Shown here piece by piece: positions 35,305 through 44,811 of a DNA stretch of 59,083 bases. A program made the translations under genes and the position numbers. The notes beneath the pieces were generated by a model. The model was not told where the DNA came from. It saw nothing but the letters and a program-made list of their open reading frames with translations, and ran no database searches. Source of the stretch: Micromonospora sp. CB01531. Its GTDB lineage: Bacteria; Actinomycetota; Actinomycetes; Mycobacteriales; Micromonosporaceae. The stretch is taken from contig NZ_LWLS01000089.1 of assembly GCF_001905095.1 (NCBI RefSeq), positions 1 to 59,083 on the forward strand, in the 5' to 3' direction. How positions within the stretch are numbered: position 1 is the first letter of the stretch; every line of letters begins with the position of its first letter.

Positions 35305-35543
35305 TCAATCAACTCTCTGTGAACAGCCGCCGCGGCCGGTCGATGGGCAGCGGCGGCCCGGGGCCATTCAAACTGAAACCAGGGACACCTTTTGCAGGTC
35401 TTCCAGTCCTCGGTTACGAAACCGTGCAGTCCCTACGACGGCATTCCGCGGACCGCCGTTCATTCTTATTCCCGGTAACGGGAATGCAGACCAGGTGGCA
35501 GCGGACACCCGCCGAACATGCCGGGCATACGGCATCGGCGCCG

Positions 35544-36035
35544 TCAGGTCATTGGGCCCGACCGGTGCTCACCGCGTAGATACTCCGGGTCGGGTTCGGG
35601 CCGGACGAGGCGGGACCTGTGCGTTACGAGGGGGGCGGGCCCGCGCAGGAGCGATTCGGGGTGACTGGTACTGCCGAGGTCGCTCCAGCACAGCGCTATC
35701 AGCGCGTCAGGTTCCACGGCGAGCAGGGCCGCGAGCGGGGGCGGCACGGCGTAGTCGGCCAGCTCCAGATAGGTGACTCGGCGGGGCGTGAACAGCTCCG
35801 CCAGCAGCGCGGCGACAAAGGCCTCTTGGTCGTCGAGGCGCTGGAGTTGCAACGGTGCGTACGCGGGCCCGTACCGGGCGATGACCGACGGCGGTAGGTC
35901 CGCCGGGCCGAGGCGGGCGAACCCCGCAGCGAACTCGGCGGTGATGTCGAAGTACCGGTTGGCCGGGATCGGAGTGGGATCCTCGATCATCCTGTCCCGG
36001 TCGATCCAGGGAACCGCGAACAGCATCCGCTTCAT
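35544..36035 (-). CDS. Hypothetical protein, last gene of the NOS-side run
   Basis: The 163-residue product begins MKRMLFAVPWIDRDRMIEDP and is rich in Leu/Ala/Pro (PPSVIARYGPAYAPLQLQRL, FVAALLAELFTPRRVTYLEL). No catalytic motif, signal or membrane segment is visible. Its ATG overlaps the stop of the coiled-coil gene by 4 bp (ATGA), so the two are coupled and probably interact. The longer frame upstream belongs to the neighbouring gene's other frame. Function unknown. Confidence 0.7.
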   Translation of the reverse strand: MKRMLFAVPWIDRDRMIEDPTPIPANRYFDITAEFAAGFARLGPADLPPSVIARYGPAYAPLQLQRLDDQEAFVAALLAELFTPRRVTYLELADYAVPPPLAALLAVEPDALIALCWSDLGSTSHPESLLRGPAPLVTHRSRLVRPEPDPEYLRGEHRSGPMT

Positions 36036-36658
36036 CCCTCGATCGCGGCCTGTAGGCGATCGCCGGCGCGTCCGGCGGCTTTGGCGCTGGCGTGAAGCTG
36101 GTCGGCTTGAGCGCCCAGGTATACCTGCCACTGGGCCAGCTGCTGGCCGGCTTCGATGGCAGCCTCCACGAGGGTCATGTGCCGTCTTTTGAGCTCGCGT
36201 AGTTGCCGTTGCAGTTCGCCGACATACGGTCCGGCGTGGCCGGCAATTTCGGTGGCCTGCTCATGCGCCGCGACGATGATGTCGTCGGCTTGCCGGCGGG
36301 CCTCGGCCAGGATCTCCGAGCCTTCCACGCTGGCGTCGTCGATCGTGCGATTGGCCTCTTCCTGCGCTCGCATGGTGAGGTCCACGGCGATCGGATCGGC
36401 CGGCCGCAGCCCGCTGGTCGCCAGGGTGCCGTAGCGCATCATCTCAACCTGCCTGCGCAGCTGCTCGATCTCCCGCCCCTTGCGGTCGACCTCTCTTTGG
36501 AGCACGGCGATCCGATCGTCGGCGTATCGGGCCAACGCGGCGGCATTCTCGGCCGAAAGCCATGTCCGGCCGCGTGAGTGCCGTTTCGCCGTCAGCTCGA
36601 GCCGTTCAGATACCTCGCCCGGGCTCGCGACGGTCTGCGGTGCAGCGTGGTCGGTCAT
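36032..36658 (-). CDS. DivIVA-like coiled-coil protein
   Basis: The 208-residue product is almost entirely helical coiled coil (AENAALARYADDRIAVLQRE, REIEQLRRQVEMM, EEANRTIDDASVEGSEILAE, ARRQADDIIVAAHEQATEIA). It resembles DivIVA/Wag31-type or ATPase-b-like scaffold segments but lacks the DivIVA N-terminal lipid-binding motif. The start is ATG 36658; the sequence immediately upstream is the left end of a TnpB element and carries no visible ribosome site. Expression may therefore have been altered by the insertion. It shares strand and order with the NOS and flavohemoglobin genes on the far side of that element. Confidence 0.75.
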   Translation of the reverse strand: MTDHAAPQTVASPGEVSERLELTAKRHSRGRTWLSAENAAALARYADDRIAVLQREVDRKGREIEQLRRQVEMMRYGTLATSGLRPADPIAVDLTMRAQEEANRTIDDASVEGSEILAEARRQADDIIVAAHEQATEIAGHAGPYVGELQRQLRELKRRHMTLVEAAIEAGQQLAQWQVYLGAQADQLHASAKAAGRAGDRLQAAIEG

Positions 36659-36771
36659 CGGATTTGCGGCGTGGCAACCCGGTCGTTCAGGGCCGCGAGA
36701 AAACGCCGCTTCCTCCCTTCGGTGCTCGTCTTATATGGACTGTTGGTGGGATGTGGGACGTGGGTGGAGTG

Positions 36772-38002
36772 GTGAAGCGGGCGTACAAGTACCGCTTTTG
36801 TCCGTCTCCTGAGCAGGCTGAGCAGTTGTCCCGGACGTTCGGGTACGTGCGTCTGGTTTAAAAAAGGGCGTTGGAGGCGCGGACTCGCGCCAGGGTGGTT
36901 GACCGCCGGCGCACCACCTACGTGCAGTCCTCGAGGTGGCTGACCGACTGGAAACGCACGCAGGAGTTGGCGTTCCTCAACGAGGTGCCCTCGGTGCCGT
37001 TGCAGCAGACGCTGCGGCATCTGCAGGCCGGGCTCGCGGCGTTCTGGGACAAGCGAGCCCGGTACCCGAGGTTCAATTCCAGGCGCAAGTCGCGGGCGTC
37101 GGCGGAGTACACGCGCTCGGCGTTCCGGTGGCGTGGCAAGATGAACACGCCGCTGAACATTGTCTGGTCGCGGCCTCTGCGTGAGGGGGCGGAACCGTCG
37201 ACGGTCACGGTGTCCCGGGACGCTGCCGGCCGCTGGTTCGTGTCCCTGCTGGTGGAGGACCAGACCGTGAAGCCGCTGCCGCCCGTTGCGGGCGAGGTTG
37301 GTGTGGACGCGGGTATCACCAGCCTGCTCACCCTGTCCCACCCAGTCCCCGGAATCAGCGACGAGGAAGGCAAGGTGGCCAACCCGCGTGACGGGCAGGC
37401 CGACCGGCGCAAGCTGGCCAAGGCGCAGCGGAACCTGGCCCGCAAACAGAAGGGCTCCAACAACCGGGCCAAGGCCCGGCTCACGGTGGCCCGGATTCAC
37501 GCCCGTATCGCCCACCGGCGGAGCGACCACCTGCACAAGCTGACCACTCGACTCGTCCGTGAGACCCAAACGGTCGTGATCGAAGACCTCAGCGTGCGTC
37601 ACATGCTCCGCAACCGTCGCCTGGCCTGCGTCATCTTCGACGCGGGCTCGGGTCAGTTCCGGAGCATCCTGGAGTACAAGGCCGCCTGGTACGGGCGTGA
37701 GGTGATCCCCGTCGGCCGGTGGTTGCCCTCGTCCAAGACCTGTTCTGGGTGCGGGCGGATCAACACCACCCTCGCCCTGAACGTGCGCACCTGGACGTGT
37801 CCCGACTGTGGAACCGAGCACGATCAGGACATCAGCGCTGACAGGAACGTTCTCGCCGCCGGGCTGGCGGAGAGGTACAACGCCTGCGGAGCTGACATAA
37901 GGCCTCAAGGGAGACCTCCCGGAAAGGCAGTCGGCGATGAAACAGGAAACCTCACGGGCGACCGTGAGAATCCCGGCCCCTTCAGGGCCGGGAGGATGTC
38001 AA
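36772..38002 (+). pseudogene. tnpB: Near-complete tnpB with one in-frame stop
   Basis: GTG at 36772 opens VKRAYKYRFCPSPEQAEQLS and runs to GYVRLV, where TAA (36859-36861) stands where relatives have the Tyr of RLVYNKALEAR. The same frame continues from there without a shift. The catalytic triad of the RuvC-like nuclease is intact: Asp codon 37306 (GVDAG), Glu codon 37582 (VIEDL) and Asp codon 37840 (SADRN). The zinc ribbon reads KTCSGCG...WTCPDCG. A TTG at 36871 could restart translation without the first 30 residues. After the right end the frame stays open to 38157, antisense to the flavohemoglobin gene. Confidence 0.85.
37972..37992. repeat. Right-end hairpin of the tnpB element
   Basis: A perfect 8-bp stem CCCGGCCC / GGGCCGGG with loop CTTCA, followed by AGGATGTCAA. 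In living IS605-type elements this part is also the guide-RNA end. Similar hairpins mark the relics at 15109-15126 and 22426-22446. Confidence 0.8.
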
Positions 38003-39231
38003 AGGACTCCTGTCCGGCTGATGTCATGCGGCGCCCCCGCTGGGGCTGCAGAAAGGGGCGGATACAGCGTGTGGTCGTAGCTGTCGGTGAGGATCTGCTC
38101 GGCCTGCACGCCAGCGGCGGTCAGCGTGGTGATCGTGGCCTGAGTCATGGCCGGTGATCCGCAGACGAGGATGTCCGCGTCGGCCCAGAATCCCAGCCGC
38201 AGCGCGGTGTCAACCGCAGTGCCGACCTCGCCGTCCCATCCCCAGCCGGTTTCCACCGTGGGGACGTACCGCAGCCACCGGCCATCACCGGCGGCCCACC
38301 GGGTGCCGCTGCCTGTGGACGCGGCCAGCTGGGTGAGCGTGTCGTGGTCGTACAGGTCGCCTGGTGTTCGTCCGCCGACGACGAGGGTGGTGGGCCGACC
38401 AGGGCCCTGCCGCAACTGCTCGACGATCGCGCGTAGCGGCGCCACCCCGGTTCCCCCGGCGATGAGCAACAGCGGCCGGTGGGGCGCCCGGTCGTACGAC
38501 GACAACGCGGTCCCGACCGGGTGCCCGAGCAGCAGGGTGTCTCCGACGGCCAGGCGGCGCACCAGGTGGGTGGAGAACCGGCCGGCGGCGCGGACGTGGA
38601 ATTCCAGCGTCCCGGTGGATCGGGGGGCGTTGGCCGGCGACAGGTACCGCCAGGTCCGCAGGACCGGCACCTGCGTCGGCAGCGACTGCCCCGGCAGGTA
38701 GGAGCACCAGTAGTCCGGGCGGACGGTGAACACGCAGATGTCGGCTCGCCGGCGCTGCACGCTGGTCACCTCAGCTTCCCAGTACGGCGGTGACACCTGA
38801 GCCGACTCCTCCGCCCCAGCGAGCATCAGCTTCGCCACCGCCTCGTACGCCGCCGCCCACTCCGCGCGCAGGGCCGGAGTCCACCGGGGGCCGAGGATGT
38901 GCTCCAGGGTGGCCAGCAACGCCTGGCCAACCCAGATGTAGTGGCATTCGGCCAGCTGCACTAACTGGCCGTGCTGGTTCCAGCCGCTGAACCGACGGTG
39001 ATCGGCGCCGAGGCGATGCGTGAACTGGGCAAGTGCGCTCACGTCGTCGACGTGGGCGATGATGTGCCCCAGCGCGGCGAAAAGCTTGTCCTCCTGATGA
39101 TGCATGTCGATGGGGAACATCGACCGGGTCTCAGGGGCCATCACGAACAGGGTCGCGTAGAAATAGCGGGCGGCCTCCGGGCCGGCCACGGCCACCTCGC
39201 TCCAGCTCTGGCGCAGCGCCGCGATGTCCAT
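37999..39231 (-). CDS. Flavohemoglobin-type globin-reductase
   Basis: The 410-residue protein has an N-terminal globin (residues 1-140; proximal His78 in RLGADHRRF, then LAECHYIWVGQALL). An FAD domain follows (TWRYLSPANAP) and an NAD(P) domain with LLLIAGGTGVAPLRAIVEQL and ILVCGSPAMTQ. Such proteins oxidise NO to nitrate with O2 and NAD(P)H, and their reductase half could feed other heme proteins. It starts 3 bp after the NOS stop, with GGGAGGG in the NOS 3' end, so the two are an operon. Its stop lies in the right end of a TnpB element, so the last few residues may be altered, though all domains are complete. Confidence 0.92.
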   Translation of the reverse strand: MDIAALRQSWSEVAVAGPEAARYFYATLFVMAPETRSMFPIDMHHQEDKLFAALGHIIAHVDDVSALAQFTHRLGADHRRFSGWNQHGQLVQLAECHYIWVGQALLATLEHILGPRWTPALRAEWAAAYEAVAKLMLAGAEESAQVSPPYWEAEVTSVQRRRADICVFTVRPDYWCSYLPGQSLPTQVPVLRTWRYLSPANAPRSTGTLEFHVRAAGRFSTHLVRRLAVGDTLLLGHPVGTALSSYDRAPHRPLLLIAGGTGVAPLRAIVEQLRQGPGRPTTLVVGGRTPGDLYDHDTLTQLAASTGSGTRWAAGDGRWLRYVPTVETGWGWDGEVGTAVDTALRLGFWADADILVCGSPAMTQATITTLTAAGVQAEQILTDSYDHTLYPPLSAAPAGAPHDISRTGVL

Positions 39232-39234
39232 GCC

Positions 39235-40455
39235 TCAGCCCTCCCGTCGTCCGGTCGGGTGGTGCCGATCCTGCAACGTCGGCCTCAGGAACGACGGCCG
39301 GGTGGGATGCCAGAAATTCGGGTCAGGCGGAGTCCGGATGTCGTAGTAGCGGTGATGCACGGCATGCAGCGCGGCCCAGCCGACCGATCCGTTGAGCCAG
39401 GACCAGTCGCCGTAAACAGGCCGTCCGGCGCGTTCCTCAGCAGCGCAGAAGCGCATGAACAACTCCGATTCGGTGTGCGGGTCGGAGATCCGGACACCGG
39501 CGGCCTGGAAGCTGTGCAGGACCGCCTGGTTGATGACCAGGGCGGCGTGCTCGCGCCACAGCGCGGACGTGCTGCTGGTGTCCAACTCCAGGCCTGCGGC
39601 CACCGCCCGCAACTGGTCGTAGCGGTCGACGTCGCTGAGGTTGCGGCTGCCGATTTCGTCGCCGAGGTAGTGTCCGTTGAACGGGGCGCAGCTGTAGTCG
39701 ACGCCCCCGATCCGCAGCCGCATGTTGCTGATCACCGGCAGGGCGTACCACCGCAGCCCCAGCTCGGCGAACCAGCCGTAGCGGGGATGGGTCAGGGCAA
39801 CCTCGCGGACCAGATGAACTGGCAGCTGCACCACCGTCGGGTCCTCGTCGGCTGTCTCGATGACCCAGGGCAGCAGGTCGAAAGGGCCAGGCGCCGAGGG
39901 CGGCTGCCAGCCCAGGCGCAGCGCAGCGGCAGCCATGCCGACCTGCGCCGGGTCACCGAGTAGCCGGTCGCCCAACTGCCAGCCGCAGTAGCGGATCAGC
40001 TGGTCGTTCCACAGCCGCGCTCGCGGGCCCGTCGTTGGGTGATCTGGGGCGAACACGGTGATGACCGGCCGGACCCGACCCCCGTTGTCGGCCACCCGCA
40101 GGTGCTCAGCCAGCTCAACCGCGATATCCGCCACGAGGGTCACCGTGCGCCGGTCACGGACCATGAGCCCAGACCAGCGGACTCTGCCGATACACCGCGC
40201 CGAATGCCGCCATGCCACCCTCGCCCCATACGCCAGCTCCGCCGGCGTATGCCAATAGGTGCCAGTCGACGCAACCTCCTCCCGCACCCCGGCGATACGC
40301 TCAGCCGCGCCCTGGAGCTGCCGTTCGGCGTAGTACATCGACAGAAACTCCACCGCGGCGGCGGTGACCTCCTCAATCGAAGAGCTGCCCGGCGGTAACG
40401 CTGTCCCGCCCAGGCACTCCGCCTGCTGCTGCCCAACCGCAACATTCGTCGTCAC
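39235..40455 (-). CDS. nos: Nitric oxide synthase oxygenase
   Basis: The 406-residue protein matches bacterial NOS oxygenase, which turns L-arginine into citrulline and NO on a cysteine-ligated heme. The heme ligand is Cys88 in VAWRHSARCIGRVRW. The arginine-binding Glu is Glu267 in FNGHYLGDEIGSRNLSD, and DWSWLNGSVGWAALHAVHHRYY lies near the C-terminus. Usual bacterial sequences read FNGWYMGTEIGARNL, so a Trp-to-His and a Thr-to-Asp change next to the catalytic Glu are notable. There is no reductase domain in this chain; the next gene, a flavohemoglobin with an FAD/NAD reductase, is the likely partner. The GTG at 40455 has GGAG 7 bases upstream; a longer frame to 40548 lacks family support. 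Confidence 0.92.
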   Translation of the reverse strand: MTTNVAVGQQQAECLGGTALPPGSSSIEEVTAAAVEFLSMYYAERQLQGAAERIAGVREEVASTGTYWHTPAELAYGARVAWRHSARCIGRVRWSGLMVRDRRTVTLVADIAVELAEHLRVADNGGRVRPVITVFAPDHPTTGPRARLWNDQLIRYCGWQLGDRLLGDPAQVGMAAAALRLGWQPPSAPGPFDLLPWVIETADEDPTVVQLPVHLVREVALTHPRYGWFAELGLRWYALPVISNMRLRIGGVDYSCAPFNGHYLGDEIGSRNLSDVDRYDQLRAVAAGLELDTSSTSALWREHAALVINQAVLHSFQAAGVRISDPHTESELFMRFCAAEERAGRPVYGDWSWLNGSVGWAALHAVHHRYYDIRTPPDPNFWHPTRPSFLRPTLQDRHHPTGRREG

Positions 40456-40869
40456 TCGGGTCTCCAACGGTGGGGGTTTCGGGAGTAGATGTGAGGATGC
40501 GTGAACCGGCCGCGACGGGGATTTGGGCCGGCGAACCGCCGCCGGCACTTCGGGCGAGTCCGGGTGTCAACCCTCCGGCCGGCGGCGGCCCGAATCCAAC
40601 CGGAGGGGATGGGGCATACCCCGTCGACGGACCGGAACCGAATTCAGTTCACCCATCCCCGCTACGAAACGCGCCGCTGACGCCCATACCACGACGAACA
40701 TGAATGAGGGAGGACGCGGTGTGGATACGGCAGCAACGGGCGGGTGGTGGTGTCGGTACTGGTCAGCATGTCGGAGACGGGTGCTGCGGCGGGTCGACAA
40801 CTACAGCGCGCTCGCGTCGTGGGCTCGCGGTGCGCTGGAACCCGGGTGGCCGACGGACAGGCCAGGGCT
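40456..40869. other. Upstream region of the NOS operon
   Basis: No gene is supported. It contains a GGGGCATACCCC palindrome (about 40613-40624) and probably the NOS promoter, but no sigma-box can be assigned with confidence. Confidence 0.4.
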
Positions 40870-41200
40870 GCGCGGGTCACGAGAATGCCAGCCCTGGCCC
40901 GCGCAGTGGCGATGGCGTGCTCGCGTGATGCCCAGGTCCGTCACGCCCTGACCCGACTACTGAAGTGGGCGACAACCTGCCACGTGACGGCGATCGCCAT
41001 CGAGGACCTGAACTTCGACGGGGAGAAAACCCGAGAGAAGCACGGCCGCCGGAAGTGGTTCCGCCATCTCATCTCCGGCATGCCCACAGGCCAACTCCGC
41101 GCCCGGATCACGTCCATGGCCCAAGCGGCCGGGGTCGCGTTATCGCAGCCGGGAGCCTCGGGCGTGTCGCCTGCGGCGGCCAACAGGTCCGGCACAGCGT
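40870..41200 (+). pseudogene. Middle fragment of a TnpB-type protein
   Basis: One frame reads LTRLLKWATTCHVTAIAIED, LNFDGEKTREKHGRRKWFRH and LISGMPTGQLRARITSMAQA. This is the segment around the second catalytic residue (the Glu of AIEDLNF) in the larger TnpB/IS891-like family, distinct from the shorter TnpB at 36772. The start, the first Asp domain and the zinc ribbon are absent. Confidence 0.75.
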
Positions 41201-41412
41201 GGACGTAGCCGTAGGCGATCAGTGTGGTGACGTTGAAGAGCAACAGGTCCAGGCGAACTGCCAGCAGAGTCTGCGGATGTGAGCTCGGTTGTCCAGATTT
41301 ACGGGCTCACACCGGTTCAGCGGCTGTGATCCAGGTCACTCGGGATGAACTTTCACCCAGCGGGCCACGTTCGGAGCACGCGGATGCCTCTCGCGTTCAT
41401 GTAGGGGGAATG

Positions 41413-44400
41413 ATGCGTTCAGTTCGCAAGATATCCGCGCTGGCGCTGTTGGTGCTGGGCGTTTCGGCAGTGGCTCCGGGTGGTCCGCCGGCGTCGGCGC
41501 AACCCTGGGCCGCGAAGCCGGACGCGACCGCACCCGCGGTCGCGTCCAAGCCCCGGACGGTTACTCTGCTTACCGGCGACACCGTCCACGTTAGCACTGT
41601 GGACGGCCACACGGCTGTCGATGTCGTGCCGGGCAAGGGGCGGGAACGGATCCCGTTCATCACCCACAGCGCCGGCGAGGACGTGCGGGTCATCCCCGCC
41701 GATGCCGTCGGCCTGCTCAACCGGGGCAAGCTCGACGCGCGGCTCTTCGACATCTCGATGCTGGTGGGTTTCGGCTACGACGACACCCGGGCCACCCTGC
41801 CGCTCATCGTCCAGCACAGCGGCGCCGCCTCCGCCGGCCTCGCCGGTGCCCGGACCATCCGGGCGCTGTCGGGGGCGAGCGCTGTCGCGGAGAGCCGCGC
41901 GGACGCGGTGTCGTTCTGGAACAACGTGACTTCCGCCGCGAGTGGCACCGAGCGGCGGCTGCGGGCCGGGTTCGACAAGATCTGGCTCGACGGGCTGCGC
42001 CACCCCACCCTCGACGTCAGCGTCCCGTTGACCGGGGCGCCGCAGGCATGGCAGGCCGGCTGGACGGGAGCGGGGGTGAAGGTCGCCGTGATCGACACAG
42101 GCGTCGATCAGACCCACCCCGATCTGGCCGGCCATGTCGCCGCCGTAGAGAACTTCACCTCTGACCCGGACACCCTCGACCGGGTCGGCCACGGTACCCA
42201 CGTCGCCTCCACCATCGCAGGCAGCGCGGCCGCGTCGCGGGGCCGGTACAAGGGGATGGCGCCCGGCGCGACCCTCTACAGCGCCAAGGTCTGCACCGAG
42301 GTGGGCTGCCCGGAGTCAGCGATCCTGGCCGGCATGACCTGGGCGGCGCAGCAGGGCGTGAAGGTCGCCAACATGAGCCTCGGCGGCCCGGACAGCCCGG
42401 AGACCGACCCGATCGAGGCGGCCCTGGCCGACCTCACCCACCGCTACGGCGTGCTCTTCGTCGTCGCCGCCGGCAACGACGGCGAGGCCGGCGAGTCCAC
42501 GGTAAACTCGCCCGGCGACGTGGCCGAGGCGCTGACCGTGGGCGCCGTGACCAAGACGGGCGAGCTATCCAGTTTCTCGAGCCGGGGTCCGCGCGCGGGC
42601 GACGCCGGCATCAAGCCGGACATCACCGCGCCCGGCGTCGACATCGTCGCCGCCCGCAGCTTGACCTCCGACCTGCCGCCGTTCCCCGCGAACCCGCGGT
42701 ACGCCAGCCTCAACGGCACCTCGATGGCGACTCCGCACGTGGCCGGCGCGGCGGCGAACCTGGTTCAGCGGCACCCGGACTGGGCGCCTGAGCGGATCAA
42801 GGCCACGCTGATGGCGGCCGCGCAGCCGAGCGACGCCATCGGTGTCTACGAGCAGGGCGCGGGCTTCCTCGACGTCGCCCGGGCGATCCAGCAGACCGTG
42901 ACGGCGAGCCCGGTCAGCGTCGCCTTCGAGCGGACCACCGCTGCGCAGCAGCGCAGGATCACGTACGCGAACAGCGGCTCTTCCGCCCTCACGCTGGCGG
43001 TCTCCCTCGACGCCAAGGACGCCGACGGCGCCCCGGCGCCGGCCGGCCTGTTCAGCCTCAACGCCTCCTCGGTGACGGTCCCGGCCGGTGGCACGGCCAC
43101 CGTGACCGTCAACGTGCAGGCCGGCGCCGACCTGCCCGACCGCTACTTCGGCGGTGAGGTGACCGCCACCGGCGGCGGCACGCAGGTGCAGACCCCGGTC
43201 GCGCTCGACATAGCCCGCCACCAGCTGACCCTCAAGCTCATCGGGCCGGACGGCGGAGCGCCCACGCCCGAGCAGGGCTGGCTGACGGTCCTGACCGACC
43301 TGGACCGGCAGACCATCCTGGTGCTCGACAACCCCGCGGCCACCAGGTACCGGGTCCGCGCGGGCCGCTACGTGGTCCAGACCTTCATGTTGACCGGCGA
43401 CCCGTCCTCCCCGCACGTCACGTCGCTGGTGCGCCCGAGCCTTGACCTGACCACGGACCAGGCGCTCACCATGGACACCCGCTTGGCGAAGCCGATCGCG
43501 GTGTCGGTGCCGAATCCGAAGGCCACCGCGGTCCATCAGGAGTTCGGCTGGACGATCCGGACCGAGCAGCCGCAGATCTGGGGCAGCAACGACCCGTTCG
43601 GCGTGCTGATGGCCATCCCCTTCAACCACCTGCGGACCGCGCAGATCGGGTCCGGCAAGACACCCGGCTTCGTCTCCTACGTCCACGGGATGTGGGGCCA
43701 GGTGGCTCCGGACGGCAGCCTGCACAACAGCCCGTACGTCTACCGGGTCTACCTCTATGAGCCGAAGAAAATGATGACCGGGTTGACCCGCAAGCTGCGC
43801 GCGGGCGACTTCGCCACGGTCCGCTCCCAGATCAGCGCGGACGTGGCCGGCGTGCCGGTTTCGCGGGCCGCAGTCGCCCACGCGCCGGGCAACTCGCCGA
43901 TCTACCGCGATGAGCGCAACGTCCCGCCGAGCTTCACCTACGACGTGCCGAGCACCATCACCGAGTACTACAACCAGGACAAGAAGGCGGTGTGGCAGTC
44001 GACCTCGGTCCAGCTGAGGTACACGTACTACGAGTCGGCGTGGACCAGCTTCAAGCCTGGGCGCACGTACACGGTGAAGTGGGCCAACGCGGTGGCCGGG
44101 CCGGTCTTTCCGGCACCGAACTTCGGCCAGCAGTTCGCCACCCGCTACTGGGGCGACACGATCGGCGGGCCGGGGCCGCTGCACGGCGACGGCGCCGGGC
44201 ACATGGGCTTCCGGCTTGTTCGTGGCGGCAGCGTGCAGGTGAGCCTCTACCGCAACGGGGTCAAGGTCGGCGACGCGAACGAGGCGCCCTGGGTGTGGGA
44301 CGTGCCCGCAGACACGGGTGACTACCGGCTGACCGCGACCTTCCGCAGTGACCCGGCGTTCACCCTGTCCACGGTGGTCGACGCGCAGTGGACCTTTAAG

Positions 44401-44751
44401 TCCGGGCACGTGAGCGACGGCGAACTGGTGAAGCTGCCGATGACGGCGATCCGGTACACCCCGAAGCTGGACATCAACAACCGGGCACCGGCCGGCCGGC
44501 TGTTCGCGATCCCGATCTCGCTCGACCGTCAGGTCGGGGCGGCGCCGGGCCGGACCAGGACCTTGACCGTCGAGGCGTCCTTCGACAACGGCAAGACCTG
44601 GCAGCAGCTGACCGTTCGGCGGTCCGGCGAGAAGGCGGTCGCCTGGGTGCGCAACCCGGCCGGCACCGGCTTCGTCTCGCTGCGGGCCGCCGCGACGGAC
44701 ACCCGCGGTAACACGGTCAAGCAGACCATCATCCGCGCCTACCGGTACTGA
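41413..44751 (+). CDS. Large secreted subtilisin-like serine protease (S8)
   Basis: The 1,112-residue protein has a signal peptide (to about residue 30) and a propeptide-like region to about 200. The S8 catalytic domain carries VAVIDTGVDQTHPDL (Asp228), GHGTHVAST (His263) and NGTSMATPHVAG (Ser437). The C-terminal 600 residues are beta-rich domains, starting with an Fn3/CARD-like block (VTVPAGGTATVTVNVQAG), and probably aid substrate binding or wall attachment. It degrades proteins outside the cell. Two adjacent ATGs exist; the one at 41413 keeps a better gap to GGGGG (41404-41408). A strong terminator follows the stop at once, so it is a single-gene unit. Confidence 0.93.
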   Translation: MRSVRKISALALLVLGVSAVAPGGPPASAQPWAAKPDATAPAVASKPRTVTLLTGDTVHVSTVDGHTAVDVVPGKGRERIPFITHSAGEDVRVIPADAVGLLNRGKLDARLFDISMLVGFGYDDTRATLPLIVQHSGAASAGLAGARTIRALSGASAVAESRADAVSFWNNVTSAASGTERRLRAGFDKIWLDGLRHPTLDVSVPLTGAPQAWQAGWTGAGVKVAVIDTGVDQTHPDLAGHVAAVENFTSDPDTLDRVGHGTHVASTIAGSAAASRGRYKGMAPGATLYSAKVCTEVGCPESAILAGMTWAAQQGVKVANMSLGGPDSPETDPIEAALADLTHRYGVLFVVAAGNDGEAGESTVNSPGDVAEALTVGAVTKTGELSSFSSRGPRAGDAGIKPDITAPGVDIVAARSLTSDLPPFPANPRYASLNGTSMATPHVAGAAANLVQRHPDWAPERIKATLMAAAQPSDAIGVYEQGAGFLDVARAIQQTVTASPVSVAFERTTAAQQRRITYANSGSSALTLAVSLDAKDADGAPAPAGLFSLNASSVTVPAGGTATVTVNVQAGADLPDRYFGGEVTATGGGTQVQTPVALDIARHQLTLKLIGPDGGAPTPEQGWLTVLTDLDRQTILVLDNPAATRYRVRAGRYVVQTFMLTGDPSSPHVTSLVRPSLDLTTDQALTMDTRLAKPIAVSVPNPKATAVHQEFGWTIRTEQPQIWGSNDPFGVLMAIPFNHLRTAQIGSGKTPGFVSYVHGMWGQVAPDGSLHNSPYVYRVYLYEPKKMMTGLTRKLRAGDFATVRSQISADVAGVPVSRAAVAHAPGNSPIYRDERNVPPSFTYDVPSTITEYYNQDKKAVWQSTSVQLRYTYYESAWTSFKPGRTYTVKWANAVAGPVFPAPNFGQQFATRYWGDTIGGPGPLHGDGAGHMGFRLVRGGSVQVSLYRNGVKVGDANEAPWVWDVPADTGDYRLTATFRSDPAFTLSTVVDAQWTFKSGHVSDGELVKLPMTAIRYTPKLDINNRAPAGRLFAIPISLDRQVGAAPGRTRTLTVEASFDNGKTWQQLTVRRSGEKAVAWVRNPAGTGFVSLRAAATDTRGNTVKQTIIRAYRY

Positions 44752-44759
44752 GGGTGGGC

Positions 44760-44793
44760 CCCGGACGCGGCGCCCACCGGCGCCGCGTCCGGG
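44760..44793 (+). terminator. Strong hairpin terminator after the protease
   Basis: A perfect 15-bp stem (44760-44774 with 44779-44793, CCCGGACGCGGCGCC and complement) with a 4-base loop, starting 9 bases after the stop codon. There is no T-run, as is usual in high-GC actinobacteria. Confidence 0.85.
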
Positions 44794-44811
44794 TCACCGG
44801 TGTCAGAGCAG

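Larger units (their letters stand above)
36659..38002 (+). mobile_element. IS200/IS605-group (tnpB-only) element
   Basis: The element is about 1.34 kb. Its left end, directly next to the start codon of the coiled-coil gene, matches the relic at 29325-29440. Its right end is the hairpin at 37972-37992 followed by GAGGATGTCAA. It contains tnpB but no tnpA (Y1 HuH transposase), so it could move only with help from elsewhere. The flavohemoglobin stop codon (37999-38001) lies inside the right-end sequence. Exact ends are inferred from matches and not from a target duplication, which this group does not make. Confidence 0.75.

Noticed and set aside
38003..38157. TnpB frame continuing past the element's right end
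   Set aside because: The added residues are antisense to the flavohemoglobin gene; the element ends at about 38002.
42565..44409. 614-codon minus-strand frame under the subtilase
   Set aside because: Composition is typical of an antisense frame (His, Arg, Gly, Val) and the sense frame has the full catalytic triad.
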